From Sisyra terminalis (Eukaryota; Arthropoda; Insecta; Neuroptera; Sisyridae): a stretch of 64,000 bases of DNA. The notes below the pieces were generated by a model. The model had not been told where the DNA came from and did no database searches. It saw nothing but the letters and a program-made list of their open reading frames with translations. The DNA lies in assembly GCA_958496175.1 (NCBI GenBank), contig OY292276.1, forward strand, positions 18,122,001 to 18,186,000. The letters are read 5' to 3'. The stretch's first letter is position 1. Every line of letters begins with the position of its first letter. Both the position numbers and the translations under genes were made by a program. Positions 24,670-36,000 of the stretch are shown piece after piece.

Positions 24670-27600
24670 TGGGAACGCGAGGGATATGAGGGACGTATGT
24701 CTTGCGCTGACGATGCTTTATAGGCAATTTTTTAAACGAGTACGTATTTTAATCACATATGAACATTTGATAATCATTTTAGTTTAACATATTATATGTA
24801 AAAAAGAATTTAAAAAAATTCAAGCGATAAATGAAAATTTTTAATTTCCAAGCCTCATATATTGAGGTCCAGTGAAATTAAATCTTATGACTTGTCTGAA
24901 TTATTTGAATGAAAAACGTAGAAATTTAAAAAAATGAATTTATTGCAATATGCCTTTCAAACTCTTTAAAATTAATATTTCAATTCATAGTTTAAAGATT
25001 TTCAAATAAATTTTATCATTTTTCAGAATGAATTACTCCTCCTGTAAATTAAATTTATAGCACCGCAAATAAAATTCAGTCTATTTTGTATCAATTAACT
25101 TAATGCTATGGTAGATAAATTACTATTGCAGTAGGAGCAGTAGGATGAATATAATTTGGAAACGACTAAATGTTATTAGCAATAAGTTGAATTTGATTTA
25201 ACAAAGGGTTAATTGAATCTGTATCTGGTTGAAATTTATTTAAAATATAAATAAATTTTAAAAAAGAAGGATTTATTCTTTAGGTATGAAATTTTGTAAA
25301 TTTAAATCGCTTATTAAGGAAAAACAAGACATAGTTAGGAATAGGAAATATTAAAATCATAGCTGTTTAAAATTCATTTTCGAATCTGGTAATCTTTATT
25401 ACAGTAAGTACTGAAACTATAAAATAAGTATTATTTTTGATAAGTATAATTTTTAAATTACGAAACTTAAGCTATTTAAATAAATAATGTTTCATTCTTA
25501 ATTCTTTAAGCTACTTTTATCTTTGGCACTATTAGGTAAATATAATATCAACCACTTAAATTAAACATTTTACATTTTGAGGAACAACATGATTAAGTAT
25601 TTTAATATGAAAATACGATAAACTTTTAGTAATTTAAAATAAACTTTTGGTTTATTAACGTCTTATATGTTATAATATGTAGATTATTTTGGGGTACATT
25701 TCAAAGCACTTTAAAAATAGGAAAATAAATTTAAATAGCAGCAAATATATTTTATTAAAATAGATTGGGGTTTTATTTTTATCCCAAGAAATACTAGCTT
25801 TAAATAAATATTAAGATTTTAAAATATTAAGAATAGCAGTTTAAACCTGAAGCCGATTGTCGATTTCATAATAATTCACCTGTAAACTTTAAAGCTGGTA
25901 TAGTTAAAGTTATTTATTTTCAAGTGCATTTAAATGTTTCCCAATTATTTTGAGTAAAATAGTAAAGTATTTCATAATTGAATCTATTTGATAATATGCA
26001 TCATTTGATAATAAGTTATTTTCAATGCATGAGCTTATTGGGATTATATTCAATAGGCATATACCTAATTATATTATCTGAATTGATGGTAATTGATTAC
26101 TGTTATAGGTAATGCAATAAAATTAAGTAAATATTTGGCTAATTTTTTTCGAAAGAAGTGAAAACCTATTTTATATTAAATCTCAAAGATATTTAAAGGT
26201 TTGCATTTACATTTTATTAAACAGTCTAACTTTGTAAATTTATATTGAAACAATGCAGATAATTTTGACTTATTTTTCGAGAATTGCTTATGATTTAAAA
26301 GTTATTGAAAAATTGTATTCATTGACCAACTTTTTGCCAAAAATTATATGCAAGGCTTTAAAATTTCAATGAAATTTTGGAAAAGACGGGTGGAGTTGAG
26401 GATTATCTATTAACTTAATCTGTTGGATAAATCCGGGATTGCAATTATCAGTTGATTGTGTTTGTAAATTTCTAACATTAGCAACTATTTAAAAAGAATA
26501 TCACATATGTGTATACCACTTAGATTTAGGAATGGTATAATGATTGCCTATACATTTATTTTAAATATTCGTATGATTCGTATATTACATTAATTTCACG
26601 AAAATATAAATTAATTGTAAAGCTAAATTTGTTGAATTTGCAAATGTTTTATTTTTCTCTTAAAATAAAATATTTGGCAGTAAACATTATAGAAAAAATA
26701 AATCTAACTTATTACATATTTTAAAAGTGGAACTTGTATTTGTGAATATAACCATAAGTGATTCATTAAGAGTTACCAATGCACATAGTTATAGTGGTTT
26801 TATGTGCAGTTCTATCCAACTTGTACAGTTGTAAAACTCAGTTGCGAAGTTTTGAAACTCATTTTGTAATTTTGTATGTTTTTCTTGACTTCTGTTATAT
26901 TGAATTTCTTATATTTTTCTCACAGTAAAAAAAAAGAAACAAGTAGGTATAACTGCACAAAACGTCGTTAGAACTGCACAACAAGTAAAATTCATATTTT
27001 TTTAAAAAAATCACGGAAAATCTATTTTTAAAAACTTGATCAAATTAATTTGAATTTAATCATATTTAACACGAAAAAAGGTTTAGGAAAAGTATAACTT
27101 AAAATGATACTAAATTTTAATTTTCAATATATTATTTGGCATAATAATATTGATACATAAAAATTGCACAGTTTTCTTTTCATTTTTGTCGTTTTTTTTG
27201 CTTGAGTTAGTAGAAAAGAAAATTGTTTATGTTTTTATTTCATAAGAAGAAGTAAAAGTTAAAATATGTGATTTAGAGAATAGATGTTTATAGTATATCT
27301 TTACATTGATTGCTTTTACTGATAGAAAAACGCCGATCAATCGTTCTGCGTTGACTACATTATATGTGACATGAATTTTTTATTTTAAATATTTGATTGA
27401 GGAGGAGAAATGTAAGTAAAAATGATAATTATAGAGGAAATAGGATTTAATAGAACGTCTGTTATCCTGATTCCATTTCCAACAAAAGCACAAATTAATT
27501 ATTTAACGCTTTTAGGTAGAAATACAAAAGTACATAAAGAATAAAGGAAGTTGACATTAAAATAAATGGAACCCTAACTAATTGAAGACAGGTATTTGAT
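24670..27600. other. AT-rich intergenic region
   Basis: I see no gene, RNA gene or defined repeat in this stretch between CWF19L1 and the secreted-peptide gene. The proximal 300 bases probably include the CWF19L1 promoter. Confidence 0.4.
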
Positions 27601-27625
27601 TGAAAACCGATTTAATTAACAAATT

Positions 27626-27644
27626 GGGGACGCATCACGTCCCC
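27626..27644. other. GC-rich hairpin just after the secreted-peptide gene
   Basis: GGGGACG and CGTCCCC form a perfect 7-bp stem around a 5-base loop, 7 bases after the stop codon of the peptide gene. In this AT-rich DNA it stands out. It could be a 3' UTR structure in the mRNA; no function can be read from sequence alone. Confidence 0.4.
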
Positions 27645-27651
27645 GTCGTTG

Positions 27652-28176
27652 CTAAGTAACTTTCCAAGATTTTTCTGATTGGGTCCAAATGTATCCGGTT
27701 TCAGTCATAGAACAAAATGCATTATAATACCGCCCTGGACTTCTACAATATGACCACGAAGGACATTTGCAACGGAATAATGATTGAAACTCTTCTTTAC
27801 ATATTTCATTCCACCAACATATTCTCTGTAAATATAAAAAAAGCTTTTTATAAATTTCATTGAAAAATATATAAAATAGAAACAATTAGAAATTATATGG
27901 TAAGCATATAAAATGAAATACATTTAATTTAATTATTCATGACCTAAATTATTTATTAGCTGGATTACATTTCCAATAAAAATTGTACATTACCTCTGTA
28001 AGATAGCCAAGAACAGAGCTATCTGAAAAACTTCGTTTTGTGATAACCCTTGACTCGGTTGTGAATATGAGAGAAAATAAAATAAGCCACAACTACAATT
28101 TTAGAGAAAAATGTGTCAAATAATTAAGACTAAATTAATGCAACATAGAAAAAACAGTACGTACTTTAATTAACAT
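27652..28176 (-). CDS. Small secreted six-cysteine peptide precursor, 3 exons, 94 aa
   Basis: Exons 28165-28176 (only ATG plus three codons, GTACGT donor), 27994-28092 and 27652-27825 join in phase 0 at both introns. The joined protein starts MLIKLWLILFSLIFTTES, a clear signal peptide that is split by the first intron. A dibasic ITKR at about residues 20-23 could be a processing site. The mature part has six cysteines spaced C-X5-C-X9-C-X-C-X5-C-X10-C and is rich in Trp, Tyr and Ser (for example CPSWSYCRSPGRYYNAFC). I do not recognise the family. The cysteine number suggests three disulfides and an extracellular role, but no substrate or receptor can be named. It lies 275 bp downstream of the ZIP gene on the same strand. 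The splice model is supported by signal peptide continuity rather than by homology. Confidence 0.75.
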
Positions 28177-28450
28177 AATTTGTATATTAAAATGATATTT
28201 TCCACGCTAAATACAAATTTATTGTTTTCAGGAAAAACAATTCACTAATAACACATTCATTTCTGTGAAGATCATAAAGATTTTTGGGCTGCTGCGTCGT
28301 TAGGCACCAACGCCATCTGTAGAGAAGCTTTTCACTTGAAGAAATTCAAAGGCGTCAGCGCTCTCTTTTGTCAAAGCTTTTCCTTGTGACGCTTTTTTCT
28401 GTTTACTTTTGTATTTTTTGCATTCTAGCTTTAAATTTTTTAATAAAAAT
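28177..28450. other. Intergenic gap between secreted-peptide gene and ZIP gene
   Basis: This stretch of 274 bases holds the likely promoter of the peptide gene and the 3' end of the ZIP transcript. A less AT-rich block at 28285-28400 contains CAACGCCATCTGTAGAGAAG and GGCGTCAGCGCTCTC, which look like a short repeat fragment or a promoter element; I cannot decide which. Confidence 0.35.
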
Positions 28451-29593
28451 TTATACTTCGATTATTTGTAACATAATCATCATAATGAATCCAGCGATTA
28501 TGCAAATACTTCTAGAAATGCGATATTGACGTCTGTTTTTTTCTCTGTTTAGTACTTCGAAAAATGTTATATACAACACAGTGCCGGCAGAAATTCCTTC
28601 GAGAACTATAATTGAAGTTGATTTTGTAGCAGTATTTAAGTCAGATTTCAATGTAATAATTAGTCCAATTGTAACGCCAAGAGGACTAACAATTGCTAAA
28701 ATAGCCATATTAATAAGAATAGTTTTCGGTCGAAGTCCTTCAAGAGCCATTTCAAAACCAATACAATAAAGAATTGTAGCTGCATGTACACTAATAGCAG
28801 TAAACATATACCAAATATTTCCAGTAGATTTTTGCAACCCAATAGCGAGACCTTCAAAAATTGAATGAGTTGATAAAGCTATTACAACCAATAATCCCCG
28901 TAAAGATTTTTCTTGATGTTTTTCAATTTCTTTGATATCTTCTTCATTAGGGATTTCACTTTGTATGCTTTGAACACTTCGGCTAGTATGGTTCATTTGA
29001 CTTGAGTATTTCCTATAGCTTTTTGCCGATTTTAAAGCACAATCCGGTTCGTTTAACGTTTCCATACTAAAAATGGAAGTTTGTCGAGATAAAGTCCTTT
29101 TTGGATATGAATTTCCATTCTTATGCACACTATCATCCTGCACATGGTTTAATTCTTCCACTTCAATATATTTAACTGGTGTTGGTTCGTGAATAGGATA
29201 CGTGCGGTTTTGATTTTCCTTATGTACATACCAGTGGGAAAATTCTTCAATAAAATAAACCATAAAAAACCCAAGACAAATGATCAACTCAGAAAATGGA
29301 AACTCGTTTTCGGCATTAACACTCCACAGTTCTTTGAGATCGTCAACGGAATTTCGAACTTCGGGAATCATGTGTAGAAAACACGTTGCAAATAAAACAC
29401 CACCGCCAAAACTTTGCAAACGAGTTATAAATGTGTCGATTACTTTAAGTCGTTCTAAATGTGTTCTTTCGGAATCGCATTTTTCACCCCAATCCATTAA
29501 GTAACAATAAACTTTCATGGGAATTATACCAAAAATAAACCGTAAAACTCCTAATAAAACAGCGACTAAAATTTTAGTTGTTATTAGATCCAT
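28451..29593 (-). CDS. ZIP family zinc transporter (SLC39, ZIP1-3 type), single exon, 380 aa
   Basis: ZIP proteins move Zn2+ (or Fe2+) into the cytosol across the plasma or organelle membrane. The 380-residue frame is uninterrupted and has about eight membrane segments: near 5-25, 60-80, 101-117, 232-254, 261-284, 293-314, 325-346 and 360-378. SFGGGVLFATCFLHMIPEVR (61-80) and LEGISAGTVLYITFFEVL (331-348) are family signatures. The metal site in segment 4 is intact: HSIFEGLAIGLQ with His243 and Glu247. In segment 5 the usual His-Lys pair is His270-Ala, and Glu281 follows. The loop 118-230 contains several histidines and a Ser-rich stretch, typical of the cytosolic loop. Length agrees with insect ZIPs of the Zip42C group; I do not assign an exact orthologue. 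It is head to head with CFAP53. Confidence 0.92.
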   Translation of the reverse strand: MDLITTKILVAVLLGVLRFIFGIIPMKVYCYLMDWGEKCDSERTHLERLKVIDTFITRLQSFGGGVLFATCFLHMIPEVRNSVDDLKELWSVNAENEFPFSELIICLGFFMVYFIEEFSHWYVHKENQNRTYPIHEPTPVKYIEVEELNHVQDDSVHKNGNSYPKRTLSRQTSIFSMETLNEPDCALKSAKSYRKYSSQMNHTSRSVQSIQSEIPNEEDIKEIEKHQEKSLRGLLVVIALSTHSIFEGLAIGLQKSTGNIWYMFTAISVHAATILYCIGFEMALEGLRPKTILINMAILAIVSPLGVTIGLIITLKSDLNTATKSTSIIVLEGISAGTVLYITFFEVLNREKNRRQYRISRSICIIAGFIMMIMLQIIEV

Positions 29594-30010
29594 ATTAAAA
29601 ATTTTGGTGGGAAAAACTTATTTAAATTTTTAAATCATTTTTAAGTTTAAACTATAAAGTTTTATCTCTTAAGGGATATCTAATGATCACATGTTGATCT
29701 TATCTGTACAAGATTTGAGAACAGACTAAGTTCCATACTATCGTGAATTTGTATTCCTTTTTTGCGGTCAATAAATGGCGCGAAAGTAACGATAAAACAA
29801 ATTTTATTGGAAAGAAGGAGTTTTCTGAAAGGCAAGTCATATAGCAACGCGCAAGCCGCATTTGTTGTCATGGTAATTTTCAAACAACTTTTACATATTA
29901 ATTTCCCATATTAAATATTTGGCGTTGAAGTGAATATTTTTTGTTATGTTGAAGAACTGAAATATATTTTTTTTTTTTGGAATTTGCAGTTTAAGTATAC
30001 ATTTCGTAAA
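29594..30010. promoter_or_regulatory. Divergent promoter region of ZIP and CFAP53
   Basis: The 417 bases between the two start codons must serve both transcripts unless one uses a distant 5' exon. Besides the X-box listed separately, it holds an E2F-like TGGCGCGAAA (29776-29785) and a second RFX half site ATAGCAAC (29841-29848). A CAG acceptor-like site at 29986-29989 upstream of the CFAP53 start hints at a possible 5' UTR intron. Confidence 0.5.
29864..29877 (+). promoter_or_regulatory. X-box (RFX transcription factor site)
   Basis: GTTGTCATGGTAAT is an imperfect palindrome that matches the RFX X-box (two half sites GTTGYC and RGYAAC with a 2-base spacer) at all but the last position. It lies 134 bases before the CFAP53 start codon, the distance typical of X-boxes in ciliary genes. 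RFX control of ciliary genes is conserved in animals. Confidence 0.65.
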
Positions 30011-33000
30011 ATGGCAATGAATACATTAGGGGCGTTAATTCCCCCCAAACGTACTGTTATTCCACCAGAAATGCAACGTACCGTAATTGATGTACAAGGC
30101 CCAGGACTGATGACGGGACATGTATGTAACAGTCCTTTTTTCTGCTTTAGGATTTTAAGAATAATGAAAGTATTATGTGATACAATTATAATTTATCCAA
30201 AAATTTGTTGAATGTTCGAAATAATATATCTTATATTGGTAATTCAACAATCAACAAGTTAAAAAGAATGGGCAGTCTTTTATAAAGTATAGAGCTTAGG
30301 TATTGTTGCATGGTGTACAGAAAATTTCACTATCATAGCTACGTGTTAGTAATTGATTCTAACTATACTTTAGTACTAGATTTAAAACTTGAAACCCCAA
30401 ATAAATTAACATTAAATTTTTCAAAACCTTAATTGTTTCCAATAAAATAAATTCCTATTATTTATTTGATACTAAATGGATTTATTTCATTAACGAAATT
30501 GATTATAAGAAACGATTCGAATTGAATACTATGACCATTTTATAAGTATAAGTTTCAATTATATCTACAACCGTTTTATTTTAGTAACAATTTCCCACGA
30601 TATAAGTGGAAAATAGAAAAATCAATTTTAAGATTTCTGTTTATAATAATGTTATAAATAAAATTGTTGATTAGATGCCGTTAATGCCACTATTTTAAAA
30701 TCTAAAGAATGTAGATACTAAAGGTAAAAATCAATGACTTCCAAGATTCATTTGATAGCAATTAGTTGGTGAAACGTTTTAATTTACAGTTTCTTTTTTC
30801 CAATTGTTATTTACCGTCACTCTATAACTACTATGGTTTTTAACGACTAGGGTTGATAAAAACCGTAAATCGAGAAATACTGAAAATTTGCTCGATATAA
30901 CATTCGAACCCAAAATCTACCAGATTTGGAGCGATCACCTAGACCACTCGACCACCAGTAGGCTAATTTAGAAATCGTTTGGTCCTAATTTCTATGAATT
31001 TTTCTTTGAGTATTTACAGATTCTTGTATACTTTTCAATGCTGTAAATTGTAAAACAATACATTGTTAAGGCTTTTTAATTTTAGATCTGAATATAGCAG
31101 AATTTATAGTTCATTGTTGAAATGAAAAGTTATTTAAAAAATACTAAAATTTCATTGTGGAGGATAATAATTTTTTAGAATATTGAAAAATAGGTAAATT
31201 GAAACACACATCACTATAAACGATAAAATGTATTTCAATTATTGATCATTTAACTTTTCAGTGGTCTTTAATTAAAAAAAAATGCTTTTGTAGACAATCA
31301 ATATCACTTTATGAACAATAAAATTTAATTTTACTCTTCTTTAAAATTCATTAACTTTCTATGTGTTGTTTCAATGATTTTTCAAAAATATTAATTTTTA
31401 TTTATTAAAATATATGTGCGTTATGTTCGAGTACGAGTATTATCATATAAGGAGCAATAAGTCGTCAAAAAATACCAATTTAATATATTTCAGAAAAAAG
31501 AAGAGAATAAAATTAATATGATTGTTGTTTTGTGCCTCAAAATATTTAGAGATTGTTATTGATTTTTTTTCCAATTCATGAAGTTAAAATTTTACCGTGG
31601 AAACGCTTGTTTTAGAAACCAAATGATAACAAAATATAATAAAGAAATATTTATATTTGCTAAGAGTATAAAGTTAAGAATTAAAACTATTTCAATCATA
31701 TTAAAATAATAATTGTACAATCATCAATTAAAAATCGAAAAAATAAGGTAAGAATTGCTTTCATTTTATGGACTATAAATAAAAAAAAAACTTTTTTGTT
31801 TAAAAATTGATTACTTGGGATTGTATTTGCATTACCAATTTGCCTCTTTTGTGATACATATAATGCTCTTAATAATTTTACTGAACAATAATGAATAGTC
31901 AATATTGTTAATGTTTAAAGTACAAGTTTTTAAGTTTTATGACTGCACATATTATTGTGAATATATTTAACAATCGTAATAAATATTTGAGTAGTTTCAA
32001 CCAAGTGTTGTATTAAAGCATTTGAAAAAAAAATCGATGTGAGAAAAATTTTAAAAAGAAATATAATTCCCGAATAATAATATTTCACAGCTTAAATTTG
32101 ACACTGCACTCTGTATAATATGTACATTAAAAACGAACAATAATTGTTCTTTCACTTAAAAATATCTCAACAGATTCTAAATTATTAAAGTAATACACAA
32201 AAAAAAAATAACATACTAATTAAGTAAATTTCCTAAAATAATAGAATCAAGCGACTTGTAAAGCATGGAATTAAAAGTCTTTAAAACATGGAAAACAAAA
32301 TTTAAGTAATAAAATTCTATAACGTCTTTGTTATATGCCAGGCTTCTGACTAGTACTAAATTTTATTTAAAAAAAATTACTATTTCAATTTTTTTCCGTA
32401 AATTAATGAGATATTATTATTAGCATTTGTTGGAAGTTCTGAATTCAAATTCATTTAAAAAATAGGTTAGTAACCACAAATTACTATGTTGTTACATCAA
32501 TATTGAGGTATCAGTCCTAAATAATTTTTTATACATCAAATTTGTATAAAAAAATCATAAATTAAAAATAACCATTTGATATTTTATTGCGGATAAATAT
32601 ATGCTATAGTTTGCTACAGTCCTTAAAATAAACTTCGATTGAACAAAGTTAATATGAGATTGATTGCTTTGTATAGGCATTTTTTGGATTGTTAGAAAGT
32701 TTCTTAATCCCTTGGAGTTAAAAATATAAAAACAATGACTAGTACTACCTTATGTTAGAGTGATATACTTAGGTTTCAGTATTGCAATGAACTAATAGTA
32801 AAGCACATACTTTCCATAATATAGTTAAAGGGCTTTAATAACAACGACAAGACAAATTTCAATCCAGAAATATTCTTATATAAAGCAAATTTATTTTATA
32901 GATGATAGACTGTAACTTTACCGTATTTTTATAGCATAAATATTCTGAAAATTGTGCTAGTAAAATTGATATTTTCCATATTCTCGACAGTAATGATTTT

Positions 33001-36000
33001 CAAGGGTAAGACTTTTTATTGAACTAAAAGCTTCGTATATATACATATATGTTGAGAAACTTTCTAACATGACCTCCCTTTCCATTAAGAGCTTGCAAAT
33101 ATAAAAAACTTCACAATAGTTGTCCATTGTAAAAGTAATTATAATACTTAGGTGACAAATCAATTTTAGTTAGCCGAAGTTGGCTGCATTATTTAAAATG
33201 ACTAGTTATTATTCTTTTGAATTATTGCACAATGTAAATGATAGACATTTTAATTGAATTTTTTTATGAGATCGATTTATTATTGTCGAGATAACCTTTA
33301 CATAAATGAGTTAGCAACTGGCGGCTGAAAAAAGCTCCAAGCTTTGTTCAAACTTTTCAAGTTATGCTAACATAATTTCTTACATTGTAAATAATGTAGG
33401 TTTTATTTTCATAAGCTTTGTGTAATATTATTTATTAGGTTGAGGCACAAAATTCCTGTTTTTTTCAATGATACGAGTATATAAAAAATATTCTCTAGGA
33501 AGACGAAACACAAATATGTACTGTGAAATTTTGGGCTTTTAATATTGATATTGCAACTTTACTATCAATGCTATAAATACTACAATTTTAGTCTAGTATT
33601 GCAATTTTTAATCCAAAGCACATTTAATTCACAAAATTTTTGAACCATCGCATTAAAGATCTAAACTACATATATTTTTGAGCTAAATTAAATGTTCTAC
33701 AAAAACGACTGATTTTAAAATTTAATTAGACGAACCCATTTCTTATAATTGAAAATTATAATTTTATTCTTATGATTGATTTGATTTTTTAGTTTTGTAA
33801 TTTTTTAATTAATGAACAAACTGATATTTAGAACAAAATTTTTATACATTATTCAAGGAAATTAAATACTCTAATCTGGTATATACTAATCTGGTAACGT
33901 TGCATTTTCAATTTTGCTTTTAATTTAATTCGCGATATTTTTGTTAATTCAATTCTAATATGGTATAATTCTCTCTTTTGAGGCTAAATTTTCATTATGG
34001 GCCGATTTAATCGCGAATTAAATTAAAAACAAAGTAGAAAATGCAACGTTACCAGATTTGTCGGTTCTAAATTCGACATGAGCCAAAGGTCGCAAAACAT
34101 TTTTTGAAAAATTTACTTCATTCAAAGTTATTCAAGGTCAAAGTAGAATAATTGATCTTGAATAACTACAAGTTAAGTAAACTTCTCAAATAATTTTTTA
34201 TAGAGCGTTTAATGTTCTTCAAAAATTTATAAAAATTTTAGTTTGAGTATCAGTTTCTTCAACTATAAAATTCCAAAGTTAAAAGATCCAATTGCAAAAA
34301 CAGATCAATGTTCCAAGTTCATTTATAAGAAAACGGTTGGCTTAACGAAATTTTGCAATCAGATATTTTTTGTACAACATTTGATTTCCTTTAAGGAATA
34401 TATGTTGCTCAAATTTTTCATTGTGATGGGTCAAAAGTTTCGTGAACAAAATGCTCTTTGAATTAAAAAATAGAAAATTGTAATGATAGACCTGTTAATA
34501 CCAATATTAAAGGCTCAAAATTTAGCATAATTTTTTTTGTCATTTAGAATAATATTTTTGATACATCTTTGAAAAAAAATAATCGACTTTTTTGACTTAT
34601 TGTTCATATATAATTTTCTATTCGTCATTCCCTCACTTTAAATTGAAATGAGGGAATGACGTATGACGAATGACGTATATTTGTCGAAATGGCTTTTAAA
34701 CTTGTCGAACTTGGCTTTTTTATTTATTTTTTTACTGATTTAATCCTTAAAGTCATCGTTTTTCCTGTTTAAAGGTGAGAACATCATTTGTATTGACTTC
34801 GGAGAAAATTACTTCTTTTAGTATAATGCAGAGATATAAGTAATTCATTTTAACAGTGCAGGCCAACAATAAAACTTAACAGAGGAATATTATATTTACG
34901 TAACAATAATACTGTTTGGGCCCAAAATTTTTTCTCACGATTGAACAATAACTGATACGATTCTATGGCAATATGGTCTATAAAAATCATTCTCTAACAT
35001 TCAAAATAATAAAAAATCGTTATAATTCGTTTAAAATAAGTTTATTCTGGGGAGCACTACATTGGTAAAATTTAGTTACACAAATACTACAAAATTGACA
35101 AAAAAAATTGAATAAATTTTAGATTTTGGTGAGAATCAACTATACAATTTCCTCTCCCTCAACGGAAAATTTGTTTTTTTTTTCTTTCAATCGTTTTATC
35201 AGCCCAAGCTAAGAATCATTCTGTGTAATTATCGAATTTTTATAGTTGCGATTTACCCTGGTTCGTGAATACCTACGCAAAGTTATTTTTAGATTTTAAT
35301 TAGCCACACGTTTTAACGAAGTTTCTAGTTGTTATATTTGCTAATTTAATCCAACTAAAATTTCGGAAATAAATTAAAGTGTATATGTGTTAGTGTTAAT
35401 TAGTTTTAACTATAGCCAATACCTAGTCAATGTGAAATTGATGTAATTTATTCATTGAACACAATATTCACACTAAGGTTACAGTATACATATGCTGCAA
35501 CAGTAGTTGCGAATGACGTAATAACAGTCACGCAACTTTATTGCATTGAAATATGGCAATAAGAGCTTACATTGTTCAAAGCTCTATTCTTTATAAAACT
35601 TCTTTTGTTTTTGTTTTTACTTGAGAAAAATAGAAAATTTTGATAAAATTCGCAATTTTCGATAGAATTTTTCAAGTTTTATTATGAAATTTTGGATATA
35701 TCAAAACTTTTCTTGTATTTGATCCATGTTTTTGTAACTATAATAAAAGTTTATTTAGCTGAAATGAGTAATGCATTTTAATTGATTTTTTAGCTTTATA
35801 TTTTATTTTTTTGATTAAGTTATGATAAAATAATTTCAGTCAGAAATAAGATTGATGGAGTAAATTTTCTCTAAATAAAATAGGTTTGGATTAGTCATGT
35901 ACAAAAAGTCATACATATCCTTTTGCTCTACATTTCTTTAGCTACATAAATTTACATTTTATTTATTTCAATGAATTTTATGTATTAACCTGTCCGTTGT

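Noticed and set aside
29680..29883. 67-codon minus-strand frame between ZIP and CFAP53
   Set aside because: It covers the divergent promoter, has no motif, and its start codon lies inside the X-box palindrome.
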